A stretch of DNA of 64,000 nt from Bacillota bacterium (GTDB lineage: Bacteria; Bacillota; Clostridia; Lachnospirales; Lachnospiraceae). Below, one piece after another: positions 47,104 to 54,515 of this stretch. The notes beneath the pieces were generated by a model that was given only the letters and a program-made list of their open reading frames with translations, was not told where the DNA came from and did no database searches. Numbering within the stretch: the first letter of the stretch is position 1; each line of letters opens with the position of its first letter. The DNA lies in NCBI GenBank assembly GCA_023435895.1, contig JAEZLH010000030.1, positions 13,495 to 77,494 on the forward strand. The letters are read 5' to 3'. The position numbers and the translations under genes are program-made.

Positions 47104-47213
47104 ACAAGGCTGTTGTAAAATTCCGCTCAGAAATCCCGTATAACAAAAGTATGAATAAAGGTCTATACTCCATGTTAACTTATTTCTGAGAAGATATTTT
47201 ACAACAGCCTCTT
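47104..47213. mobile_element. 110-bp inverted-repeat element (MITE candidate)
   Basis: AGGCTGTTGTAAAAT (47107-47121) is repeated inverted as ATTTTACAACAGCCT (47196-47210); after a one-base gap CTCAGAAAT also pairs, giving about 29 bases of terminal inverted repeat. CAATTA occurs three bases outside each end (47098-47103 and 47214-47219), a possible 6-bp target duplication. No coding capacity. The terminal sequence resembles ends of IS1182/IS5-like elements of Firmicutes (from memory). It lies just downstream of ilvC and could act as its transcription end. Confidence 0.6.
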
Positions 47214-47241
47214 CAATTAGAATGATATTATTATTTATGAT

Positions 47242-48252
47242 TTAGTTATTGATTAACTTCGGCTTGCTAGTCCAGCTCATCATCTTACGAAGTTCCGCAC
47301 CTACTGTTTCAAGTTCATGCTGTGCTTCAATTTTTCTGGTAGCATTGAAGTTCGGACAACCTACCTGGTTCTCTAATAACCAATTACGTGCAAAAGTACC
47401 ATTCTGGATCTCAGTAAGAACCTTCTTCATCTCTTTCTTTGTCTCAGCAGTAATTATTCTGGAACCGGTTACATAATCACCGTACTCCGCTGTGTTGGAG
47501 ATGGAATATCTCATACCTGCAAAGCCGCTCTCATTGACTAAGTCAACGATTAACTTCATCTCATGGATACATTCAAAATATGCACTTTCCGGTTCATAAC
47601 CAGCTTCAACCAAAGTCTCAAAACCAGCCTTCATCAGCGCAGTAACACCACCGCAAAGAACAGCTTGCTCACCAAAGAGATCTGTTTCTGTTTCTTCTCT
47701 AAAGGTTGTCTGAAGAACGCCTGCTCTTGCACCACCAATTGCAAGTGCATATGCAAGACCTAAATCATGTGCCTTACCGGTAGCATTCTGATGAACAGCG
47801 ATAAGACAAGGAACACCACGGCCTTCCTGATATTGGCTTCTTACAGTATGACCAGGACCCTTAGGAGCGATCATTAATACATCCACATCAGCAGGAGGAA
47901 TAATCTGACCAAAATGAATACTGAAACCATGTGCGAACATTAAAGCATTCCCTGCTACTAAGTTCGGAGCAATCTCTTCTTTATAAAGCTTAGCCTGTTT
48001 CTCATCATTAATCAGAATCATGATGATATCCGCTTTCTTCGCTGCTTCACCAGCTGTATATACTTCAAATCCTGCTGCCTCAGCCTTTGCCCAGGATTTA
48101 CTGCCTTTATAAAGTCCGATAATTACATTTGCACCTGATTCCTTTGCGTTCAAAGCATGTGCATGTCCCTGACTGCCGTAGCCGATTACTGCGATTGTTT
48201 TGCCTTCTAATAAAGAAAGATTACAATCTTGTTGATAATAAATCTTTGCCAT
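47242..48252 (-). CDS. ilvC: Ketol-acid reductoisomerase
   Basis: Converts acetolactate or acetohydroxybutyrate to the dihydroxy acids in valine, leucine and isoleucine synthesis, using Mg2+ and NAD(P)H. The 336-residue class I enzyme shows the Rossmann motif VIGYGSQGHAHALN near 24, the cofactor loop GLYKGSKSW near 47, the catalytic His in FAHGFSIHFGQI, and the metal-binding acidic residues in EETETDLFGEQAVLCGG. GGAGG is followed by an ATG at 48252. It lies 105 bases after ilvN and is most likely co-transcribed. Confidence 0.97.
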   Translation of the reverse strand: MAKIYYQQDCNLSLLEGKTIAVIGYGSQGHAHALNAKESGANVIIGLYKGSKSWAKAEAAGFEVYTAGEAAKKADIIMILINDEKQAKLYKEEIAPNLVAGNALMFAHGFSIHFGQIIPPADVDVLMIAPKGPGHTVRSQYQEGRGVPCLIAVHQNATGKAHDLGLAYALAIGGARAGVLQTTFREETETDLFGEQAVLCGGVTALMKAGFETLVEAGYEPESAYFECIHEMKLIVDLVNESGFAGMRYSISNTAEYGDYVTGSRIITAETKKEMKKVLTEIQNGTFARNWLLENQVGCPNFNATRKIEAQHELETVGAELRKMMSWTSKPKLINN

Positions 48253-48357
48253 TTTTATATCCTCCTTGTTTTAGCGAAATGATTCTCCCGCTTTTAAATT
48301 TACTAAAAGAGGTTCCCCTCCCTATGCCGTAATAGATTTTATGAAATACTTCAGGAC

Positions 48358-48864
48358 TCAATCATCAATATAGTCCGAAATATCGCCAGAGCCTCTGGGA
48401 AGTCCGGTAATACCGGTTCGAACCAGCTCCTTAATGGTATATTGGTCTAGCAACTTAATGAATGCATCAATTTTTTCCTGATTACCGGTTAGTTCAATCA
48501 TAAGTGATTCCAGTGCAACATCAACAATCTTTGCACGAAAAATATCTGCGATTGATATAATACCCTGACGATCCTTTTCAGAAGCACTCACTTTGACAAG
48601 AATCAATTCTCTTGTCACTGATTCTCCCGGTGCCAATTCCTTAATCTCGAACACATCCTCCAATTTGAATAACTGCTTCTTGATTTGCTCCAAAATCTGA
48701 TCATCACCGTGAGCCAGAATAGTCATTCGGGAAATCTCCGGATCTTGAGTCTCACCCACAGTCAAGCTATCGATGTTATATCCTCTTCTGCTGAACAAAC
48801 CGGCTACCCTGCTAAGTACACCCGCTGTATTGTCAACCAGAATCGATAATACCATTCTTTTCAT
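48358..48864 (-). CDS. ilvN: Acetolactate synthase small (regulatory) subunit
   Basis: Binds branched-chain amino acids and regulates the catalytic subunit IlvB. The 168-residue protein has an N-terminal ACT domain (LSILVDNTAGVLSRVAGLFSRRGYNIDSLTVG) and the C-terminal small-subunit domain ending KELVRTGITGLPRG. Start: ATG at 48864 (MKRMVLS) with AGGAG six bases upstream; the ATG at 48882 lies before that binding site. The large subunit is not adjacent, so the ilvN-ilvC pair is separated from ilvB. A promoter and an attenuator-like hairpin precede it. Confidence 0.95.
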   Translation of the reverse strand: MKRMVLSILVDNTAGVLSRVAGLFSRRGYNIDSLTVGETQDPEISRMTILAHGDDQILEQIKKQLFKLEDVFEIKELAPGESVTRELILVKVSASEKDRQGIISIADIFRAKIVDVALESLMIELTGNQEKIDAFIKLLDQYTIKELVRTGITGLPRGSGDISDYIDD

Positions 48865-48909
48865 CGCATGCTCCTCTCCCATATGTATGATAACCTGTTA
48901 ATAGTAAAC

Positions 48910-48948
48910 AAAAAGCCCAACACCACAGGACACTCTGTAATGGGGCTT
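48910..48948 (-). terminator. Attenuator-like terminator in the ilvN leader
   Basis: On the minus strand AAGCCCCA and TGTTGGGCTT close a stem with an inner ACAG/CTGT helix, followed by TTTTTG. It lies between the ilvN promoter (49017-48989) and the start codon, so it would cut the ilvN-ilvC transcript unless disrupted. No leader peptide or T-box sequence is visible in the short leader. Confidence 0.6.
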
Positions 48949-48988
48949 CCGTTGCTGTATAAAAAGTAATATTATTAAGTTTTAAGTT

Positions 48989-49017
48989 ATTGTATCAGCA
49001 AGCCACTTATTTGTCAA
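48989..49017 (-). promoter_or_regulatory. Promoter of ilvN-ilvC
   Basis: On the minus strand: TTGACA (49017-49012), 17-base spacer, TACAAT (48994-48989). Predicted start near 48982, giving a leader of about 118 bases. Confidence 0.85.
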
Positions 49018-49093
49018 GTGTTGAAACAAGCCTATTTGCAGAATTTTTTTATTAGTTTAAATCGATAAAGCGTTGTATATTTATACATATATT

Positions 49094-50023
49094 TTAAATG
49101 ATTATTAACAATCCAACATTCCTAACAAGCCCTGTTTTAAGGTACTTTCCCTTTAGAATTATCTGCCTTTTTTGTAAAAATCCCGCTTCATTTAAATTAG
49201 CAAAAGTCTGAATAATCATTCTTTTTTCCGCAGACAATTGTTCGCCATACAAAAGCAAAAACTCTTCCGCCTGCTTTTCTAAAGAACGTATTGCCTCCCT
49301 CTGTTGGTGTAAAGTCTCTATTCGATTTTTTACATAGGAGTGAAAATCAGCTCCGCCTACTATATTTCCCCCATGCTGGCGATACATTAGGGTGCTTTCC
49401 TTTACAAATCCAATTTTACCAAAAGAGGATGCAATTAAGGCTACCCACCAATCATGGTATTTCGCATTCTGTGGCAGACGGTTTCCTTGTAATATCTTAC
49501 GAAGTGCTCCATTAACCATAACAGTACAGCCAATAAGCTTATTTTCCATCAATAGATGGGGTAAGTCCGTACGGCAGGGATTAAGATGATTGGACACAAA
49601 AAAAGAAGGATGGGTTTCCTGTAAATCCTGATTCACAATTGCAGCGTCAGTAAATACGGCATAGGGCTTATCCTTGCCATACTGTGCCTCCATGGTTCGG
49701 ATTCTCTTTAGGGTAATACCGATTTTATTTGGCTTCCAAACATCATCCTGATCACAGAACATAACATAATCCATTGTGGTTTTGGTAAGTGCTTCCATAA
49801 AATTAAGAACAAGTCCCAGATTCTTTTGATTTTGAAACACATGCACTTTTGACGGTATCTGCTCCTCATAGGTACGTAAAATCGATAGGGTGTTGTCCTG
49901 AGATCCATCATCATAGATAAAAAGTTCAAAATCCTGATAGCTTGAAGCTAGGATGGAATCAATTTGCTCCCCTACATATTTTTCACCATTATAAGTTGCC
50001 ATTACAATTGCTACTGTGCTCAT
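49094..50023 (-). CDS. Family 2 glycosyltransferase (rhamnosyltransferase-like)
   Basis: Transfers a sugar from a nucleotide donor, probably during cell-wall polysaccharide synthesis. The GT-A motifs are MATYNGEKYVGEQIDSIL at the N-terminus, IYDDGSQDNT near 40, and the DxD-type metal site FCDQDDVW near 90, a pattern shared with alpha-1,3-rhamnosyltransferases. About 309 residues. Start: ATG at 50023 with GGAG eight bases upstream; the longer frame to 50044 includes that site. It lies downstream of a second glycosyltransferase in the same direction, separated by a tandem repeat array. No membrane segment except a weakly hydrophobic C-terminus. Confidence 0.9.
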   Translation of the reverse strand: MSTVAIVMATYNGEKYVGEQIDSILASSYQDFELFIYDDGSQDNTLSILRTYEEQIPSKVHVFQNQKNLGLVLNFMEALTKTTMDYVMFCDQDDVWKPNKIGITLKRIRTMEAQYGKDKPYAVFTDAAIVNQDLQETHPSFFVSNHLNPCRTDLPHLLMENKLIGCTVMVNGALRKILQGNRLPQNAKYHDWWVALIASSFGKIGFVKESTLMYRQHGGNIVGGADFHSYVKNRIETLHQQREAIRSLEKQAEEFLLLYGEQLSAEKRMIIQTFANLNEAGFLQKRQIILKGKYLKTGLVRNVGLLIII

Positions 50024-50051
50024 GTTCTCGTCTCCATAAATCAATATTTTA

Positions 50052-50350
50052 TATACTAAGTAATGCTAGTCTTATCTATAAAGTTAATTCTGTATATCAA
50101 GTAGTGCTACTCTTACTTATATTGTTAATTTTATATATCAGTAGCGATAATCTCACCTATATTGCTGCTTTTATACATCAAGTAGAGCTACTCTCATCTA
50201 TTATCGTTACTTTTTATATCAAGTAAGCGATAATTCCACCTATACCTCTAGTTTTACATATCAACTAGTCGTTACTTTTATATATTAACTAGTGCTACTC
50301 TCAACTATATCATTAATTTTTTATACTAAGTAATGCTACACTCACTCTTT
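50052..50350. repeat. Tandem repeat array, 41-bp unit, about seven copies
   Basis: Units begin near 50052, 50093, 50134, 50174, 50215, 50256 (shortened to about 25), 50281 and 50322. Each holds an imperfect palindrome near AGTAGTGCTACT, then CTC-A-CTATAT-TTAATTTTA. Divergence between units is high. It fills almost all of the space between the two glycosyltransferase genes. No unique spacers, so not CRISPR. Confidence 0.85.
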
Positions 50351-50357
50351 AGCTTTC

Positions 50358-51308
50358 TTATTTCCAGTAGGACTTATTCATACTAAACTGTACAACCCAT
50401 TTTTTAGGCAAAAGATCATACCGTTTCCCTAACTGGTATCCTAAAAATTTAAATCCGCTACTTAATATCAAATCCGGTATCAATAGATATTTTTTCTTGG
50501 ATATCAAATACTTAATGGCATTTTTAACAAGTTTTAATCCTTCCGATTCTGTTTTTACCCCGTAAAAAACTTCAAGATATTGATTATGAGATACCCCAAG
50601 ATCAAAATTACGGGTAAACTGTTGGAAATAAGAATAATTATGGGAGTGTATCACCTTTGCTTCTGCAGCATAAGCAATTCTATAGTCGGCACGAATCATT
50701 GATGCTGCCATAATCATATCTTCATTAAAAATTGTCTTGTCCACAAAACCACCCATCTTTTGATAAACAGAGTTGCGATACGTTGCACATACATCCGAAC
50801 AGAAGAAGGTCTTGATTCCCATATTCTCTAAATCCGCTAACGTCTTTACTACACTTTTCTTTGGATAATTAAAGCTTCTGATATATCGCTCCAAAAAATC
50901 CGTTTTTTCATCCGCCAGCTGTCTGGCATAGGTTGCGGATACCCATGGATCTTCATAGGGTTCAAGCAGACGCTCAATCAAAAATTCATCCTCCGGTACC
51001 GCATCCTGGGTCATGAACATCAAAATATCAGCCTGTGATAAGGAGGCTCCGTATCTTCTTGTACCGCCATGATCAAATTTTGCTTTCTCAATAGGAACAA
51101 CCGTAATATTACTATTGTCAATGATCGGTAAGGGCTGTTCTTGTCCAGGGAATTCTTCTGTATGCAGAATAAAAACCCGGTCAGGCGTAATGGTCTGACT
51201 ATACAGCATCGTCAAAAGCTTATTTAGCTTCTCGTCCGAGCGGTAGGTCGGTATCATTACGTCAACCGAGTATTTATTTGTTTTTTTTGTTGAATTTAAT
51301 TCTTCCAT
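50358..51308 (-). CDS. Family 2 glycosyltransferase
   Basis: A second GT-A glycosyltransferase of 316 residues. DVMIPTYRSDEKLNKLLTML marks the N-terminus, followed by KFDHGGTRRYGAS near 80, the acidic site MTQDAVPED near 100, and FNEDMIMAASMIRADY near 190 with the likely catalytic acid. The group includes rhamnosyltransferases of cell-wall polysaccharide assembly. AAAGG lies close to the ATG. Together with the gene at 49094 it forms a small wall-glycan unit, but no flippase or polymerase is nearby. Confidence 0.88.
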   Translation of the reverse strand: MEELNSTKKTNKYSVDVMIPTYRSDEKLNKLLTMLYSQTITPDRVFILHTEEFPGQEQPLPIIDNSNITVVPIEKAKFDHGGTRRYGASLSQADILMFMTQDAVPEDEFLIERLLEPYEDPWVSATYARQLADEKTDFLERYIRSFNYPKKSVVKTLADLENMGIKTFFCSDVCATYRNSVYQKMGGFVDKTIFNEDMIMAASMIRADYRIAYAAEAKVIHSHNYSYFQQFTRNFDLGVSHNQYLEVFYGVKTESEGLKLVKNAIKYLISKKKYLLIPDLILSSGFKFLGYQLGKRYDLLPKKWVVQFSMNKSYWK

Positions 51309-51418
51309 AATCCTTTTTTCATTTCCTTCCGTCTAAAATACTGTTTGTGATAAGTATACCACAATTTGTGGAAATGAAAACCAGCAGATTATTAATTAAC
51401 TATAAACAATTCTTAGCT

Positions 51419-51623
51419 GTAACTGTTCACTCCCAGTCAAAGTTGAGATATGATTACGACAAATGTTTCCCGAAGCGGAGACGCTTTCGCTTAGTTGCAT
51501 TACGTAGCGGTACATAAGGCTCTAAAAGACAGAGCCTAAATACCGACGAATGCAAATACTCCTTTTCAGGAAACATTTATCGTAATCATTATTCCATGTT
51601 CTGAACCTGGAGTGAACAGTTAC
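51419..51623. mobile_element. Palindromic miniature element, full-length copy B (205 bp)
   Basis: The ends GTAACTGTTCACTCC (51419-51433) and GGAGTGAACAGTTAC (51609-51623) are perfect inverted repeats. Inside, ATGATTACGACAAATGTTTCC near 51451 pairs with its complement near 51589 with one mismatch, so the element can fold almost end to end. No coding capacity. It ends 2 bases from the stop codon of the DUF4173 gene. Related copies are at 10228 and 58382. Confidence 0.85.
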
Positions 51624-51625
51624 CC

Positions 51626-53212
51626 TTAGTTTTTCTTAACCGGATATTCCTTGGCAGTCTTCCCCGCAATATAAGTGGAATAATTGAATTCTCTAATATC
51701 AATGCTATCATTTGCCTCTTCAATACGTTGATAATAATTTTTTACCATATCCTCATAACTCATTGGATAGATTCGGTCTGATTCAAATCCATAATCCCCG
51801 GATGTCTCTGCATTCTTATCCCATCGCTTCTCATTTTCCAGTATTGGTAAAAGTACTGGAGCAGCATCCAGTGATAACTCTGTGGATAAATAGGATAAAT
51901 CCTCCATGTTCAACGTATCTTTTTGATGTATCAGATAAGAAGCAATCACATAATCCGGCTTGCCCAGCGCAAATACGAGATAGCAGATCGTAATAACAGC
52001 AACGCTATAAGTAAAGAGCGGAAAATTCTTTCTAAACTCAGAGATAATCACCCCTGTAAGAATAAATACTTCAATAAAAAGTACAAGCAATACAAACAAG
52101 CGAAGAAATGTCAGATGGTAACTATTAATATAAAGGAGCATTCGGTATGTGGCAGATGCAATTAATATAAAAGTACATGCTGTCATGAACACTACCAAAA
52201 AGTTCAAGAATTTACTTTCCTTAAAAAGGGTTCTGCATAATATCATCAAGGATATATTAATTGCTGTAACAAACATCAATTCAAAAAAACCTCTTCTGGC
52301 ATATTCTGCGTAGGTATACCCCTCTGGTAAGACTAGAAGCCCTCCGGTAAACAAATATAGTATTTGCAATACACAAAAGCAGGCATACAACAAACATAAC
52401 AAGGTTATTACTGTGGCAGCAATGGATGCATCTGCCTTAGCAAAACCTTTCTTTTCTTCCATTCCCACTCTTAACAGAGTTGCACTAAGGATGCAATAAC
52501 ATGCCAACATCCCGAACACAACCATAGATATGATCCAAAATATATCCGCTGAAAATATTCCATCATAAATATCTTCGGCTACACTTCCAAATAGCATATC
52601 AGCACTGGATAATAAAAGGGTTATTACAAATAAAATCGGAATGGAAATTAAGGTACCTATGATAATGTTTCTAACCTTATCATTTTTCAACACTTTAATC
52701 TTCTTAAAATATTGAAGACCGTCCGCAAAAGGCATCCAAAGACAAGCAATACTGATAAATACCAAGTTTATCATTTTACCAAGATGTTTTATAAATTCCC
52801 ATCTCCCCACCTCATAAAACTGATGTAATAGGGATAAATCCAATAAAATCAACATGGCTACAATATTTAAAAACAGCAAAGTCTCATTGGAAGTCAATGC
52901 TGTAGAGGCCCCCAAAAGGAGAACCGCTCCAAAGTACAGCTTTGTGCCTACTTTCATTTTTGGAGTCAATTTTGTCATAACAATTGTTAGAAGTGCAACA
53001 ATTATTGCACTATAAAAGAATACATTCAACCCTATCCATGCCCGGTAGAAAAAAAGTGCAAATCCAACACCAAACGTTAAGCTGATTCCTCCATATAATC
53101 CATATTTATGGCGCATTTGTAGAAGCAATGGAGACTCTGGGTACCGAAATAATTCCTCCGCTGCAGGTTGTTTCTCTTCCGTTAATGGAAGAGGATTATT
53201 TAATTGTTCCAT
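51626..53212 (-). CDS. DUF4173-type multi-spanning membrane protein
   Basis: A 528-residue integral membrane protein with about eleven to twelve hydrophobic segments, the first after a polar N-terminus with Pro/Glu (residues 1-35), and a soluble C-terminal tail (about 455-528) ending in EYPVKKN. It resembles DUF4173/DUF4153 membrane proteins, which often sit beside DUF2975 and small Cro/CI regulators, exactly the arrangement here. Function unknown; a role in a membrane stress or differentiation circuit is only a guess. It follows the HTH gene by 85 bases. Confidence 0.8.
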   Translation of the reverse strand: MEQLNNPLPLTEEKQPAAEELFRYPESPLLLQMRHKYGLYGGISLTFGVGFALFFYRAWIGLNVFFYSAIIVALLTIVMTKLTPKMKVGTKLYFGAVLLLGASTALTSNETLLFLNIVAMLILLDLSLLHQFYEVGRWEFIKHLGKMINLVFISIACLWMPFADGLQYFKKIKVLKNDKVRNIIIGTLISIPILFVITLLLSSADMLFGSVAEDIYDGIFSADIFWIISMVVFGMLACYCILSATLLRVGMEEKKGFAKADASIAATVITLLCLLYACFCVLQILYLFTGGLLVLPEGYTYAEYARRGFFELMFVTAINISLMILCRTLFKESKFLNFLVVFMTACTFILIASATYRMLLYINSYHLTFLRLFVLLVLFIEVFILTGVIISEFRKNFPLFTYSVAVITICYLVFALGKPDYVIASYLIHQKDTLNMEDLSYLSTELSLDAAPVLLPILENEKRWDKNAETSGDYGFESDRIYPMSYEDMVKNYYQRIEEANDSIDIREFNYSTYIAGKTAKEYPVKKN

Positions 53213-53297
53213 GATTTAACTTAACCTCCTTATTATTTTTTAGAGAGTCCTATGCCATAAGATAGTAACTTTAACATTCTCTTTGTTTATTCTCCTG

Positions 53298-53513
53298 CTA
53301 TTTGGACTTCTCGTCCTTCACATACTCCAAAATATCGCCTGGTTGACAATTCAAAGCTTCGCAAATTGCTTCCAAAGTACTAAAGCGCATGGCTTTTGCT
53401 TTATTATTTTTTAATATTGACAGGTTTGCCAAAGTGAGGTCTACTTGTTCACTAAGTTCGGTCAAACCAATCTTTCTTTGAGCCATTACCACATCTAAAT
53501 TAACTACAATCAT
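53298..53513 (-). CDS. Small Cro/CI-type HTH regulator (YozG-like)
   Basis: A 71-residue single-domain DNA-binding protein: NLDVVMAQRKIGLTELSEQVDLTLANLSILKNNKAKAMRFSTLEAICEALNCQPGDILEYV, a complete XRE-type helix-turn-helix fold with no effector domain. GGAGG lies six bases before the ATG. It is placed between the DUF2975 and DUF4173 genes, a recurrent arrangement, and probably regulates their promoter. Confidence 0.92.
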   Translation of the reverse strand: MIVVNLDVVMAQRKIGLTELSEQVDLTLANLSILKNNKAKAMRFSTLEAICEALNCQPGDILEYVKDEKSK

Positions 53514-53557
53514 ATATTTCCTCCATTTTGCCCGGCACGGTTATGTTCCGTTATAAC

Positions 53558-54007
53558 CTAGATGGTGAGGTCATTTTCCTCTTTATAGGAGACCGCCCTG
53601 TCAAATACTAGCGACAGTACCATTGAAAACATACCGGCAATTAAAAACACCGCAATTAATATCAGCTCAGCCGGAGTTATGACAAATAATAATCGCAATA
53701 TCATACAGAACGAAATAACAAAGGAACAGATTCCCATGCGTTTTAACGAATTCACATTCTCTATCACAAATGGATTTTCAGCCATAATTGAATGAAACAT
53801 CTTCCTCAGCTCCCTCAAAATCAAAATGGCGAAAACTCCTGCAACCATAAAGATAAGGCAAAACGGTATATAATATTTCTTGAATATGGTGTAGATATTA
53901 CCGACTACCTGAAAGGTGAACGGAACCGTTACACATACTACAATTCCCGAATAAAACATAAAGTCTAGTAAATACTTTGTTATTCGTACCAATGGATTCT
54001 TACTCAT
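53558..54007 (-). CDS. DUF2975 membrane protein
   Basis: A 149-residue protein with four hydrophobic segments (about 14-33, 43-62, 87-108, 113-135) and a conserved PFVIENVNSLKRMGICSF motif typical of DUF2975. Start: ATG at 54007 (MSKNPLVRI) after GGAGG at a slightly long spacing of 11; the frame runs on to 54064 but without a site. First gene of the operon with the HTH and DUF4173 genes. Function unknown; likely a membrane partner or sensor for the HTH protein. Confidence 0.85.
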   Translation of the reverse strand: MSKNPLVRITKYLLDFMFYSGIVVCVTVPFTFQVVGNIYTIFKKYYIPFCLIFMVAGVFAILILRELRKMFHSIMAENPFVIENVNSLKRMGICSFVISFCMILRLLFVITPAELILIAVFLIAGMFSMVLSLVFDRAVSYKEENDLTI

Positions 54008-54343
54008 ACGTAAAACTTCCTCCTGAAAATAATTATCGATAATCATATTTTTACTGGAAACCATAAAGGAATCAATACTACAAATAATGATTCTGTGCTG
54101 AATTTGCTGTATATAGCTTGCTAAACCTGCTTGCTAAATTTCGATCCTGAAGCATAACAATTTTGAGGCTATAAAACAATGTGTTTGGAGAAGTAATTTC
54201 CTGTCATATCACTTTTTGCAATACTTGCTTCCAGAAAACTAAAGGAAACTTAGTTTGCTGGAATTTAATCTTGCAAGAGATAGGCTGAACAGAAGTTAAG
54301 TTTGCAAACTGGAACCTCGGATTCCAATTCAGCCTTCAATTCA

Positions 54344-54372
54344 AATATATCACTCCACAAAACGAAAGTCAA
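54344..54372 (-). promoter_or_regulatory. Promoter of the DUF2975-HTH-DUF4173 operon
   Basis: On the minus strand: TTGACT (54372-54367), 17-base spacer, TATATT (54349-54344). The -35 box lies inside a large palindrome. Confidence 0.6.
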
Positions 54373-54411
54373 TAATTATTTATTGTTTATCGATAAATAA
54401 TTATTGACTTT
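54365..54411. promoter_or_regulatory. 47-bp palindrome overlapping the -35 box, operator candidate
   Basis: AAAGTCAATAATTATTTA (54365-54382) is perfectly repeated inverted at 54394-54411 with 11 bases between. A second, smaller palindrome TTTATCGATAAA lies at its centre. The arrangement fits a binding site for a dimeric regulator, for example the HTH protein of the operon. Confidence 0.55.
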
Positions 54412-54515
54412 AGATAATTAATTTTACTCCAGAATTTTACTCCAGACTCTAGACTTACTCCAGCGTTAATATTCACTTAATATTGCTTCACCTAATATTC
54501 GAACGAGATGGCATT

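Larger units (their letters stand above)
54008..54515. other. Intergenic region with long leader and palindrome
   Basis: About 500 bases without a gene. If the promoter at 54344-54372 is used, the DUF2975 transcript has an untranslated leader of about 330 bases, with local helices such as GGAATC/GGTTCC near 54310-54327. No known riboswitch class is recognised. Confidence 0.5.
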
